Source: Paenibacillus sp. FSL H8-0332
GTDB taxonomy: Bacteria; Bacillota; Bacilli; Paenibacillales; Paenibacillaceae
Direction of reading: 5' to 3'
NCBI RefSeq assembly: GCF_037963835.1
Contig: NZ_CP150145.1
Coordinates: forward strand, 3,596,001 to 3,660,000
DNA: 64,000 bases
In this document: positions 17,828 to 25,485 of the stretch, piece by piece
How the letters are laid out: each line of letters opens with the position of its first letter
Numbering within the stretch: position 1 is the stretch's first letter
Notes under the pieces: model-generated
The model's database searches: none
Seen by the model: only the letters and a program-made list of their open reading frames with translations
What the model was told of the DNA's origin: nothing
Translations under genes and position numbers: made by a program

Positions 17828-18204
17828 TCCTGTTCCTCCTCATAGAGCAGCTTCAGCATCTCCGCGAGTTCAGCGTATTCCATGCCGAGCTGCCTGCTCT
17901 CGTCAATAATCTCCTTCAGCTTGCCCTCCACCATCCGCAGCCGCTGTTCCCGGATATATTCCTGATCGGCCCCGGAGACAAAAGAGCCCTTGCCCACAAT
18001 CGAATTGATCAGCCCCTCCCGCTCCAGCTCCTCATAAGCCCGCTTCGTGGTAATGACGCTAATCTGCAGCTCCTTCGCTAGTAAGCGGATCGACGGCAGC
18101 GGCGTACCCGAGACCAGCTCGCCTTGGAGAATCATCTGGCGGACCTGTCCCACAATCTGGGCGTAGATCGGTTCGCCAGATGTACTTGATATCAAGATAT
18201 TCAT
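17824..18204 (-). CDS. GntR-family regulator, YtrA subfamily
   Basis: 126 residues. GntR winged helix (about 10-75: PIYAQIVGQVRQMILQGELVSGTPLPSIRLLAKELQIS, then TTKRAYEELEREGLI) and only a short helical C-terminal tail of about 45 residues, which defines the YtrA subfamily. These repress their own ABC operon and respond to cell-wall-active antibiotics in Bacillus relatives. First gene of the operon. A perfect 25-base inverted repeat lies 37 bases before the start. Confidence 0.92.
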   Translation of the reverse strand: MNILISSTSGEPIYAQIVGQVRQMILQGELVSGTPLPSIRLLAKELQISVITTKRAYEELEREGLINSIVGKGSFVSGADQEYIREQRLRMVEGKLKEIIDESRQLGMEYAELAEMLKLLYEEEQE

Positions 18205-18240
18205 GCAGCAGCATCAGCTTCCTTTGTGTATTATGTATTT

Positions 18241-18265
18241 AGTGTATATATGTAATATATACACT
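18241..18265. promoter_or_regulatory. Candidate GntR/YtrA operator
   Basis: Perfect inverted repeat with arms AGTGTATATA and TATATACACT around TGTAA. It sits in the divergent region between the YtrA-like gene (start 18204) and the membrane protein gene (start 18392). Position and symmetry fit the operator of the adjacent GntR regulator. Confidence 0.75.
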
Positions 18266-18391
18266 ATGCGCAGTTGTGTCAATCCCGAATTTCCCTGCTT
18301 ACGCAGCAAGGTATTGAGCTGCTCCCTTATGGGAAATGGTATTACTATATTAGGGATGGTTACAGATCGTGGATACAGAAGGAGAATGAAT

Positions 18392-19858
18392 ATGCTTAAA
18401 AAAATTGCCGCACATCCGCTCGCCTGCATCCTGCTGGTAGCCGCTGCTATTGTGCTCATGCGGCCTATGTATTCCTATAACGACCCGGACACATTCTGGC
18501 ATTTGGAGGTCGGGCGCTATATGCTGGAGCACGGGAAGATCCTCTATTATGCCATTCATACCTTTTATGGAGATCGGCTGCCGTATATCCCGCATGAAGC
18601 CGGGTTTCAGCTTCTGATTGCACCACTCTATCAAGGGTTCGGCTGGCCAGGGATTTATCTGCTGACTGCCCTATGCCTGTTCGCCTTAGTGATGGGGCTA
18701 CTGCGCCTTGGACAAGTATCGCGCAGAGAGCTGGGGCTGGATCAGAACCATATTCTGCTGCTGCCCTTCGTCCTGCTCATCTCCTGCTGGATCTTCTATA
18801 ACTACTTCAAAGGAAGACCACAAATGGTCTCCTCCCCGTTAATCGTCTGGTTCTTTGTCTGCCTGCGGGAATATCAAATGAAGCCCCGCGTCAAAGTTGC
18901 GGCTGCAATGATAATCTTCTCCTGCGTCATTGCCAATGTCCATACCGGAGTATGGCTCGTGATAGCCGTATTCACCGGAATGGCTGTGCTCGAGTCATTG
19001 ATCGCCCGCAATCTCAGCCGCAAGCGTGCTGCCGTCTTCGGGCTTGTCCTACTGGCAGGACTGCCGAATCCGGGCGGGTTCAAAGGTCTGCTGTTTATTC
19101 TCACAGTCACTAGAAATCACTTCAATCTGCTGATTAATGAATGGCAGCCTCTGTCCTTCAGCCGGTTCGATCAATTGCCCATTCTGTTGCTGCTGCTCTT
19201 CTTCGCAATCACGTTACCGTTCTCCTTGCAGCAGAAGCCCTTCCGCTTCTTCCTGATGACCGGCATCCTCTACCTGGGAGTCTCGAATTTCAAGCAAAAT
19301 CTGTTCATGTGGCTGTTCATTCCCTATTTTGCGGCTGTTTTCTTCGAGGTCTTGCCGCTTCCCGGTACCTTCAAAGGGCGTGAAAACACAAGATCCATCG
19401 CTATTGGACTCGCTGCCGGACTACTAATCAACACAGTCTCCATCTTCGTAGCTCCGCCAAGTGTTGCAAGTGCAGATTATCCGGTGAATGAGATGAATTA
19501 TGTACTGGAGCATACACCGGCAGGTACACGGCCCAGGGTGCTGTCCAGCTATGGAACGTCGGGTTATGTGATGTTTCGCGGCGGGGATATCCTCTGTGAC
19601 GGGCGCCAGGACCCTTTTATCACCAAAGCTTCGGCGGGAGCCCTCGGGTGGACGGCCTTTGAACGCTCCATGTATGGCTTCTCGGAGTATTTGCCCGATA
19701 TTGTGAAGTATGATAAGCCGGATTATGTGATTGTCCCTAAGGGCAGCTCGGGGAGGCTCTATGCGGACTGGGTAAAAGCGTTCGGCACACCGGTCTACAA
19801 AGGCAGCTGCGGAAGTGTATTCGATCTCCGCAAGCCTTCCTCAGCGGGCAGCAGCTAA
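18392..19858 (+). CDS. Multi-pass membrane protein, possible GT-C-like glycosyltransferase relative
   Basis: About 488 residues with ten or more hydrophobic segments. An N-terminal loop motif YNDPDTFWHLEVGRYMLEHG after the first membrane helix, with PHEAGFQ further on, resembles the acidic first extracytoplasmic loop of GT-C-fold membrane glycosyltransferases and related uncharacterised proteins. The C-terminal ~100 residues form a soluble domain (RPRVLSSYGTSGYVMFRGGD; VIVPKGSSGRLYADWV), like the tail seen in that group. ATG 18392 has AAGGAG seven bases upstream; the frame continues upstream to 18203 without support. Substrate unknown. Confidence 0.75.
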   Translation: MLKKIAAHPLACILLVAAAIVLMRPMYSYNDPDTFWHLEVGRYMLEHGKILYYAIHTFYGDRLPYIPHEAGFQLLIAPLYQGFGWPGIYLLTALCLFALVMGLLRLGQVSRRELGLDQNHILLLPFVLLISCWIFYNYFKGRPQMVSSPLIVWFFVCLREYQMKPRVKVAAAMIIFSCVIANVHTGVWLVIAVFTGMAVLESLIARNLSRKRAAVFGLVLLAGLPNPGGFKGLLFILTVTRNHFNLLINEWQPLSFSRFDQLPILLLLLFFAITLPFSLQQKPFRFFLMTGILYLGVSNFKQNLFMWLFIPYFAAVFFEVLPLPGTFKGRENTRSIAIGLAAGLLINTVSIFVAPPSVASADYPVNEMNYVLEHTPAGTRPRVLSSYGTSGYVMFRGGDILCDGRQDPFITKASAGALGWTAFERSMYGFSEYLPDIVKYDKPDYVIVPKGSSGRLYADWVKAFGTPVYKGSCGSVFDLRKPSSAGSS

Positions 19859-19863
19859 TGGGA

Positions 19864-20544
19864 TTAGCCAATCATCCCCTGCGACCGCAGAAAGTGGTAG
19901 ACGATCTCGCTCTGCAGCCTTACTCTTAAGGCATAATCCAGGCTCCAGCAGGTCTCTACGGTCACCGCCCGGGCACCGAGCAGGCGCTGGAAGGCCATCC
20001 GTGAAGTTCCCGCGCGCTCCCTATGCCGTATGTTGAAGCGGTAAGCTCTATTCGTGATGGTCTGATTCATCCGCATCACAATTTGCTTCGCCAGTCCATG
20101 CGCACGGCTGACCGGGCTGATGATCAGAGTCTGGCCGACCCGCTTCGGATTCAGCTCGGACAGCCCGTTCGCCTCATGCAGATCCAGCACCCAGGAGGGG
20201 CGGTAGCGCAAGGCAAGCTGCCATACGGCTGCCGATAACGGATGTCGGGCCGGGGCGCCTTGTCCGCGCGGGAAGGTACGGTTCAGGTCGGGCTTCCCGC
20301 GAATCCCCTTGCGCCGTGCGATTTGGTTCACCAGCGGAACGATAATCAGCTTCCCTGAGCGCAGCATCAGATCTCCCCGGCTGAGCCGGCTGGCAATGCC
20401 CTGCGCTGCGCGGCTGCTCGCCGGCTCATTGCCGTGAACACCGGAGATGATCATGAATACAGGTCCGGGGACGCCGCTGCTAATGACATAATATGGTGTG
20501 GCATAAGGCGTTCCCGCTGCCAGCATGTGCTTCTCGACAGACAC
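19864..20544 (-). CDS. Succinylglutamate desuccinylase/aspartoacylase-like zinc hydrolase
   Basis: 226 residues. Zinc carboxypeptidase fold of the AstE/AspA group: first zinc ligands in SGVHGNEPAS (His and Glu), an Arg/Asn pair in KPDLNRTFP, third ligand in VLDLHEANG. Members remove acyl groups from amino acids or peptides; the precise substrate is unclear. The protein is shorter than typical AspA (~300), lacking most of the C-terminal beta domain. GTG start with GAGGTGA six bases upstream. The upstream region carries a structured element (20670-20718) and a terminator-like hairpin in the same direction. Confidence 0.82.
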   Translation of the reverse strand: MSVEKHMLAAGTPYATPYYVISSGVPGPVFMIISGVHGNEPASSRAAQGIASRLSRGDLMLRSGKLIIVPLVNQIARRKGIRGKPDLNRTFPRGQGAPARHPLSAAVWQLALRYRPSWVLDLHEANGLSELNPKRVGQTLIISPVSRAHGLAKQIVMRMNQTITNRAYRFNIRHRERAGTSRMAFQRLLGARAVTVETCWSLDYALRVRLQSEIVYHFLRSQGMIG

Positions 20545-20659
20545 TGTGGTTCACCTCGCTCTGGATGATGTGGATGATGGTATACAAGATTCTGGACAGC
20601 ACCAACGGTTACTCTGTAATGTATGCGGATTACCTGCGGAGGATTGGACGAATAGGACA

Positions 20660-20724
20660 GCAAAATAATCCCACAAAGTGGTGCTTTAGCTTCGATGATG
20701 ACTCAGGTACTTTGCGGGGGCCCC
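20660..20724 (-). other. Structured element upstream of the aspartoacylase-like gene
   Basis: On the minus strand CCCGCAAAGT (20718-20709) pairs with ACTTTGTGGG (20679-20670), ten pairs including one G-U, over a 29-base loop. GGGGCCCC precedes it. As RNA it pairs fully only on the minus strand, the direction of the gene starting at 20544. It may be a leader element or a dispersed intergenic repeat; I found no second copy in this window. Confidence 0.45.
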
Positions 20725-20749
20725 AAAACATATAAATTCTTTCTAAAAA

Positions 20750-20782
20750 AGCCGGACAAGTCCAATATGGACTCATCCGGCT
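20750..20782 (-). terminator. Orphan terminator hairpin
   Basis: AGCCGGA pairs with TCCGGCT, with a second stem GTCC/GGAC inside. On the minus strand it is followed by TTTTTTAGAAAG, a good U-tract. No minus-strand gene lies just upstream, so it either ends an untranslated RNA or acts as an attenuator in the leader of the gene starting at 20544. Confidence 0.65.
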
Positions 20783-20920
20783 TCTTCTCTGGATACACGC
20801 GGGTGCTAATAGAATAATAGCAGCGGCTCCTGTGTATAATGGAATAATTATGTATAATATGGATAGATCAAGCATAACCTTTGATGGCCTAATCCATTCC
20901 TATACTCCGAGGTGACCGTA

Positions 20921-21043
20921 ATGCGGCGAACTAAACGTTCCGGCAGAGACCTTGTGTCTTTTCTGCTCAGCGCCTTCTCCATACTGATCATTGCGTTCTT
21001 CGTGATCCGCTATGTGCTTCAGACCGTTTCATTCGCACCTTAA
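20921..21043 (+). CDS. Small membrane protein, 40 residues
   Basis: A basic start (MRRTKRSGRDL) is followed by one membrane helix (SFLLSAFSILIIAFFVIRYVL) and a short tail. CGAGGTGA sits six bases before the ATG, TATAAT words lie at 20835 and 20853, and a terminator follows at 21062. That set of signals supports a real one-gene unit. Not recognised; likely a single-pass protein with N-terminus in the cytoplasm. Confidence 0.6.
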   Translation: MRRTKRSGRDLVSFLLSAFSILIIAFFVIRYVLQTVSFAP

Positions 21044-21061
21044 CATCTGCGCAACGCAAAA

Positions 21062-21086
21062 AGGAGCATTTGGGGGAAATGCTCCT
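21062..21086 (+). terminator. Terminator after the 40-residue membrane protein gene
   Basis: AGGAGCATTT pairs perfectly with AAATGCTCCT over GGGGG, followed by CTTC. It lies 18 bases after the stop codon of the small gene at 20921-21043. Confidence 0.7.
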
Positions 21087-21225
21087 CTTCGGCTTGCATA
21101 TACCATGTATTAGGTTGCACTTCCGGAAGAATTGTAATCCGAAAGTCTTACCAATAATTTACCTTAAAAATCACGATAATACAAGTATTTCCTTCTATTC
21201 CAGTGAAAATGTGACTAATTTATGA

Positions 21226-21330
21226 CTGGGCTTCGCCGCTTGGCTGCACATCCGGGGATTTGAGGCGGAACCGGCTTTGCCGCCTGATCTGTACGCCCGT
21301 TATAATGAACCTACTCTGCGCAGAGAATAA
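21226..21330 (+). pseudogene. Possible C-terminal gene remnant
   Basis: A frame of 34 codons, directly preceded by a stop and lacking a start codon or ribosome site. It reads like the end of a real protein (LGFAAWLHIRGFEAEPALPP, then LYARYNEPTLRRE) and has neighbour-like codon use, unlike the random frames around it. I do not recognise the parent. The upstream 130 bases are A+T-rich and non-coding. Low confidence. Confidence 0.25.
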
Positions 21331-21351
21331 CGAAAAAGAAGGAGCATTCAC

Positions 21352-22509
21352 ATGGATGCTAATCCCCTGTTACAGCGCAAGACCGTACAATTTTCACATC
21401 TCGTTACCGAAGGCACTCATTATGAGGTCGGACGCGCCTTGGGCGCTTATTACAAGCATAACTCCCCTATGCTCTCCTTCCTGTCCTCACCCTTCATGGG
21501 AGCCTCCCCGCTGACACCGTATGCTGCGGACAAAGCCATGGAGAGCTTCGAGCGCTACTGCCCCGGCTTGAACGAAGAAATTCAGGGCTTCGCCGATGAG
21601 ACCGGTATTGAAGCAACCCATGTCGTATTCTATTACTCCTACTTTCAGGCACCGGGCCACTGCACACAGGCAGCCTATCGAACCGGAGCAAGTGCAGATC
21701 AGAGCGGACATATCTGTCATATGCGGAATTATGATTTTGGGTGGGAGGATGAGCCGTATAATCAGCTGCTGCTCAGCACAACCCGGGTGAAGGGCAAACC
21801 GGCACATACCGGCTTTGCGCTGCAGCTGTTCGGGCGTTATGACGGGATGAATGAGGCAGGTCTTACCGTAACCACCACCTCGGGGAGAATCCGGCCGGAG
21901 ATGACCGGGGAGGGCTTTGTTTTTCCAGGCGTAGTCCGGGCCTTGCTGGATCAATGTACTACTGCGGAAGAAGCAGCTCAGCTCATGCGCAGCATGCCGG
22001 TGGCCGACTACAGAAACTTCCTGATCTCTGACGCCCAAGGGAACATCGCCCTCGTGGAGACGGCTGGTACCGAGAAAGCAATTCAGTACCATCCGGCTGC
22101 TGCCAGCTTAAGTGCAAGCCAGCTTGTGCTCTCGGCGAACCATTACACCCTGCCCACCATGCAGCTACATAATCAGCAAGTTATGGAGAACTCATGGACA
22201 AGATATGACGCGTTGCGGGCAGCACTTATGGACGACAGCACCGCTATCCATCCTGTAGCAGCCATGAAAGCTGCCGCAGGACGCGAATATCCCGAAGGGA
22301 TCTGCTGTCACCATTACAGCGAAGGCTTAGGCACCTTATGGTCCGTGGTCTGTGACAATACAGCCCGCGAGCTGCATATCTGCTTCGGTTCCCCGCAGCT
22401 GAACGGCTGGAGAACATTCGGGTTCCATGACCCGGCTGGAATGCGTGTATACGAGGCAGTGCTGCCGGATAAGCCGTCCGCTGAGGGATTCTGGACCAGT
22501 CCCAGGTAA
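21352..22509 (+). CDS. C45-type acyltransferase/peptidase (Ntn hydrolase)
   Basis: 385 residues. Family of acyl-CoA:6-aminopenicillanate acyltransferase: the self-processing nucleophile is Cys104 in APGHCTQAA, which becomes the new N-terminus after cleavage; HMRNYDFGWED supplies the following conserved Asn-Tyr-Asp block, and NEAGLTVTTT and LVETAG are further family blocks. Bacterial members are amidases or acyltransferases of unknown natural substrate and need not act on penicillin. No signal peptide. ATG start with AAGAAGGAG upstream. Single gene. Confidence 0.85.
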   Translation: MDANPLLQRKTVQFSHLVTEGTHYEVGRALGAYYKHNSPMLSFLSSPFMGASPLTPYAADKAMESFERYCPGLNEEIQGFADETGIEATHVVFYYSYFQAPGHCTQAAYRTGASADQSGHICHMRNYDFGWEDEPYNQLLLSTTRVKGKPAHTGFALQLFGRYDGMNEAGLTVTTTSGRIRPEMTGEGFVFPGVVRALLDQCTTAEEAAQLMRSMPVADYRNFLISDAQGNIALVETAGTEKAIQYHPAAASLSASQLVLSANHYTLPTMQLHNQQVMENSWTRYDALRAALMDDSTAIHPVAAMKAAAGREYPEGICCHHYSEGLGTLWSVVCDNTARELHICFGSPQLNGWRTFGFHDPAGMRVYEAVLPDKPSAEGFWTSPR

Positions 22510-22526
22510 GCAAACCACTATTTTTT

Positions 22527-23045
22527 CTACTGTGACACCTTCTGCAAAATAGACTGTACAAATGCTGTCTTCCCGTCACAATACGCATCACTGTCATAAC
22601 GGTATTTCTCAGCCAGCCGCTGCTTGACCGCCTGATATTCCTCCTGGGCAGCGGGATGGCTGCGCAGATAATCACGGAAGAGGATATGTTCTACATAACC
22701 CTGGCCGTCCTTAGGACATACATAGAGATGGTATTTCATGAATCCATCATCCTGGTTGCTCTTGAAGGCTTCCCGGCCCTCAATGCCCATATTGCCCTGA
22801 TGCTCATAACCGAACGCCTGCAGTCTGCGGATGATCTCCGGCAGCTGGTCATAGCTCTCCATCACCAGATCGATATCAATTACAGGCTTAGCCCACAGCC
22901 CTTCAATCGAAGTGCTGCCCACATGCTCAGACCGGATAATCAGATCTCCCGCGATCTCCAGCATCCGCGCCTCAATTCTGCTGTATTCCGCCTTCCAGGC
23001 CGGATCATACGGAACCACTTCTACAACCTTGGTCTTCTCAGCCAT
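22527..23045 (-). CDS. GrpB/UPF0157 family protein (nucleotidyltransferase-like)
   Basis: About 172 residues. Typical GrpB sequence: VVEVVPYDPAWKAEYSRIEARM, HVGSTSIEGLWAKPVIDIDL and VEHILFRDYLRSHP. The GSTS...DIDL pattern places it in the nucleotidyltransferase fold; the biological role is not established. Start ATG 23045 is set by AGGAGGAGAGGG upstream; a longer frame to 23099 would add a basic, non-conserved tail. It converges with the C45 hydrolase gene. Confidence 0.9.
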   Translation of the reverse strand: MAEKTKVVEVVPYDPAWKAEYSRIEARMLEIAGDLIIRSEHVGSTSIEGLWAKPVIDIDLVMESYDQLPEIIRRLQAFGYEHQGNMGIEGREAFKSNQDDGFMKYHLYVCPKDGQGYVEHILFRDYLRSHPAAQEEYQAVKQRLAEKYRYDSDAYCDGKTAFVQSILQKVSQ

Positions 23046-23141
23046 AATCCCTCTCCTCCTTCGGCTATAACCTGTACCCGCCAATGGCATAAAATACAAA
23101 CCGTAATCTCATACTAACCCACAGAGACGGAGGTGAACAGT

Positions 23142-23310
23142 ATGCCCAAGAATAGTGCAGATCCGAAGCATGACCGTACAGATAACCGCCGACAGTAAGA
23201 ACAATCAGCAGAATCACGCCAGTATCAGCGAAATTCCCCAGATGGTGACTCCTAATAAAGCGGCAGATGTGGTGCCGAGTCTTAACGGTGTGACCAAGAA
23301 CGAGAGCTGA
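23142..23310 (+). pseudogene. Frameshifted microprotein gene
   Basis: An ATG at 23142 with GGAGGTGA five bases upstream opens a frame that stops after 18 codons at 23196-23198. From 23200 another frame runs 36 codons to TGA at 23308-23310. Removing one T at 23196 would join them into a single hydrophilic ~55-residue protein rich in Asn, Gln, Lys and Asp (MPKNSADPKH... ending VVPSLNGVTKNES). A 13-bp terminator follows. So the unit looks like an intact small gene apart from one base; sequencing error, decay, or recoding are all possible. Confidence 0.45.
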
Positions 23311-23331
23311 TTTCCGCTTTGTTATGCTTAT

Positions 23332-23375
23332 AGACCAGGCTTCCCTCTCCGGCAAAAAAAGCGGAAGTCTGGTCT
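23332..23375 (+). terminator. Rho-independent terminator after the microprotein gene
   Basis: AGACCAGGCTTCC pairs with GGAAGTCTGGTCT (13 pairs, one G-U) over an A-rich 18-base loop and is followed by TTTGTCC. It lies 22 bases past the last stop of the frameshifted small gene. Confidence 0.75.
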
Positions 23376-23457
23376 TTTGTCCATGCTCTATAGTTATACA
23401 ATAAGTCTAATGATAGAATAGTAGCATCCTTTTAATAATGACGGAAAGAGTGGAAGT

Positions 23458-24273
23458 ATGCGAATTGGATTTTTTGACTCTGGAATTGGCGGATTAACCG
23501 TGCTTCATCAGGCGCTTAAGCTCTTGCCGCAAGAGGACTACCTCTTCTATGCAGATACCGACCATGTGCCCTATGGGGAGAAGACGAAGGACGAAGTCAG
23601 GGAATACATACTGCAAGCGGTGGATTTCATGGCCCGGCAGCATATAAAAGCGTTGGTTGTCGCTTGTAACACAGCCACCAGCATCGTGATTGAAGAGCTG
23701 CGGCAGCGGTATGACTTTCCGGTGCTCGGGATCGAGCCGGCTGTGAAGCCTGCGGTTGAACAATCGGAGGGTAAGCAGAAGAAGGTGCTGGTACTCGCCA
23801 CCCGCTTAACACTGCAGGAGAAGAAGTATCATGATTTGGTGCACCGTATCGATCACGGGGAAATTGTAGACAGTCTGCCGCTGCCCGGGCTGGTTGAGTT
23901 TGCGGAGCGCTTTGATTTTGACGAAGAGAGAATCATTCCCTATCTGAAAAGTGCGCTGGCACATTTGGACCTTAAGCGGTACAGCACGGTGGTCCTTGGT
24001 TGTACCCATTTCCCCTACTTCGAGGGAAGCCTGCGGAAGATATTCCCGGATACGGTTGACTTCATCTCGGGCAGTCTCGGAACCGCCAGACACCTGAAGC
24101 AGATTCTTCAAGCGGGGGGACGGATTAATGAGGGGACGGGTGATATCCTTTTTTACAGATCCAGTGTCCAGGTAGAAGATCCCGCAATGTTATCCAAGTA
24201 TGAGCGTCTGTTCAAACGTCTGGATGAAATGGAACAATCTATTAATCGGAGCAAAGGGAGTGATCTTACTTGA
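23458..24273 (+). CDS. murI: Glutamate racemase
   Basis: 271 residues. Converts L-glutamate to D-glutamate for peptidoglycan, in the cytoplasm and without cofactor. Both catalytic cysteines are present: VVACNTATS near the middle of the N-terminal domain and LGCTHFPY in the C-terminal domain, with the start motif GFFDSGIGGLTVL and YADTDHVPYG. Length is normal for the family. The GNAT gene that follows overlaps its stop codon, so the two are translationally coupled. Bacillus relatives carry two racemases (RacE, YrpC); which one this is cannot be decided here. Confidence 0.95.
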   Translation: MRIGFFDSGIGGLTVLHQALKLLPQEDYLFYADTDHVPYGEKTKDEVREYILQAVDFMARQHIKALVVACNTATSIVIEELRQRYDFPVLGIEPAVKPAVEQSEGKQKKVLVLATRLTLQEKKYHDLVHRIDHGEIVDSLPLPGLVEFAERFDFDEERIIPYLKSALAHLDLKRYSTVVLGCTHFPYFEGSLRKIFPDTVDFISGSLGTARHLKQILQAGGRINEGTGDILFYRSSVQVEDPAMLSKYERLFKRLDEMEQSINRSKGSDLT

Positions 24274-25043
24274 GTCACTATGCAACCATAATGGAAAGAT
24301 TACGCCGGAATCCGCTGAAGAATGTAACGCTGCTCAAAATGATGACGGCTTATCATACTCAGATTGATTGCGTGCTGATTGAACAAAAGGAAGAGTGGGG
24401 CGTGCTGCTGCTTATGCCTGCCACCACCTTCGGCTATGATCACCGGACCTACCCGGAGGCTGACACCATTGTGCTGATGGACTACAGCAGCCCCGAGGTC
24501 TTCCCTGCCCTGCTCAAGCGGTTGCCGAAGGACGCCAACCTGGTCTTCAAGCTTCAGGAGGATGCTTACCGCCAAGCGCTGGAACCGTATTTCACGCTGC
24601 GGCGGGTACGCAGTCTCTACTCTTATTCTTCGGCCGAAGGCCAGAGGTTCAGCGCAGATGAAGCCTGCACGGTCAGTGAATCGATCGACGAACGGCTGCT
24701 GCCGCTGTGGATGGCGAATGATTATTCGTTAGAGGAGATCACGCAGTATTTTGAAGACGGGGCGTTCGCTGTGACGTTATTTGATGGGGATACACCACTC
24801 AGTACATGTATGGTGTACCGCAATGAGGAGCGAATCTGGGAGATCGGCGGCGTACGTACCATAGAAGCTGCCAGACAGCGTGGATTGGCACAGCGCGTAG
24901 TGCGCACAGCAGTCTTCCACACCCAGAAGCGGGGCTATATTCCCAGGTATCAGGTGCTGGAGAACAATCTCGCGTCCATCCGCCTCGCCGAATCCATTGG
25001 CCTTACCCGCGCTGTCACGCTGGAGCACTGGCTTAATTATTGA
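24270..25043 (+). CDS. GNAT-family N-acetyltransferase
   Basis: 257 residues. The C-terminal half (about 130-257) is a GNAT fold with the acetyl-CoA loop EAARQRGLAQRVVRTA and the following helix-strand pattern ASIRLAESIGL. The N-terminal ~120 residues are a separate alpha/beta region found in several Bacilli GNAT proteins. TTG start overlapping the murI stop, with GGGAG eight bases upstream. Substrate unknown; co-expression with glutamate racemase might point to a cell-wall amino sugar or amino acid, but that is only inference. Confidence 0.85.
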   Translation: MSHYATIMERLRRNPLKNVTLLKMMTAYHTQIDCVLIEQKEEWGVLLLMPATTFGYDHRTYPEADTIVLMDYSSPEVFPALLKRLPKDANLVFKLQEDAYRQALEPYFTLRRVRSLYSYSSAEGQRFSADEACTVSESIDERLLPLWMANDYSLEEITQYFEDGAFAVTLFDGDTPLSTCMVYRNEERIWEIGGVRTIEAARQRGLAQRVVRTAVFHTQKRGYIPRYQVLENNLASIRLAESIGLTRAVTLEHWLNY

Positions 25044-25090
25044 TGGATTGAATAGGAGCATTCGCTCACTACTTATGAAGGAGTTAGATG

Positions 25091-25459
25091 ATGAATAATC
25101 CCCCTCCACCCTATGGAGAACAGAATTATTACCAGCAGTACCCGAAGCCTCCGCAGGAGCGGACGAACAGCAAAGCGGTTGCAGCACTGGTGCTGGGTAT
25201 TCTCTCCATTGTAATACCTTACGTCGGCATCTTATTCGGGATTACCGCAATCGTTCTGGCTACACTTGCCTTTAAGGAGATCCGTCACACCTATGAGCAA
25301 GGCCGGGGACTCGCGATCGCCGGGCTGGTCTGCGGAATAGCCTCCACCTTTATTTACACCATTCTCATCATCATGTTTGTTTTAGCTATTCTGTTATTCA
25401 ATAGTGCACACACTATGACGGGTTATGGGTTATTGAATGCATACAGGTTCTTAGTGTAA
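25091..25459 (+). CDS. DUF4190-domain membrane protein
   Basis: About 122 residues. Pro/Tyr/Gln-rich N-terminus ([20 protein letters not shown]) followed by two membrane helices flanking the DUF4190 core ([14 protein letters not shown] ... [16 protein letters not shown]). Proteins of this layout are common small membrane proteins in Gram-positives with unknown role. ATG 25091 has AAGGAG seven bases upstream; ATG 25088 is equally possible. A short gap separates it from the DUF2441 gene, so both may share a transcript. Confidence 0.85.
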   Translation: MNNPPPPYGEQNYYQQYPKPPQERTNSKAVAALVLGILSIVIPYVGILFGITAIVLATLAFKEIRHTYEQGRGLAIAGLVCGIASTFIYTILIIMFVLAILLFNSAHTMTGYGLLNAYRFLV

Positions 25460-25485
25460 TCACTCATATGTACAGGAGGCAGACT

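Noticed and set aside
20493-20735. 80-codon plus-strand frame across the aspartoacylase-like gene start
   Set aside because: It overlaps a supported gene and a structured non-coding element, and has no family motif.
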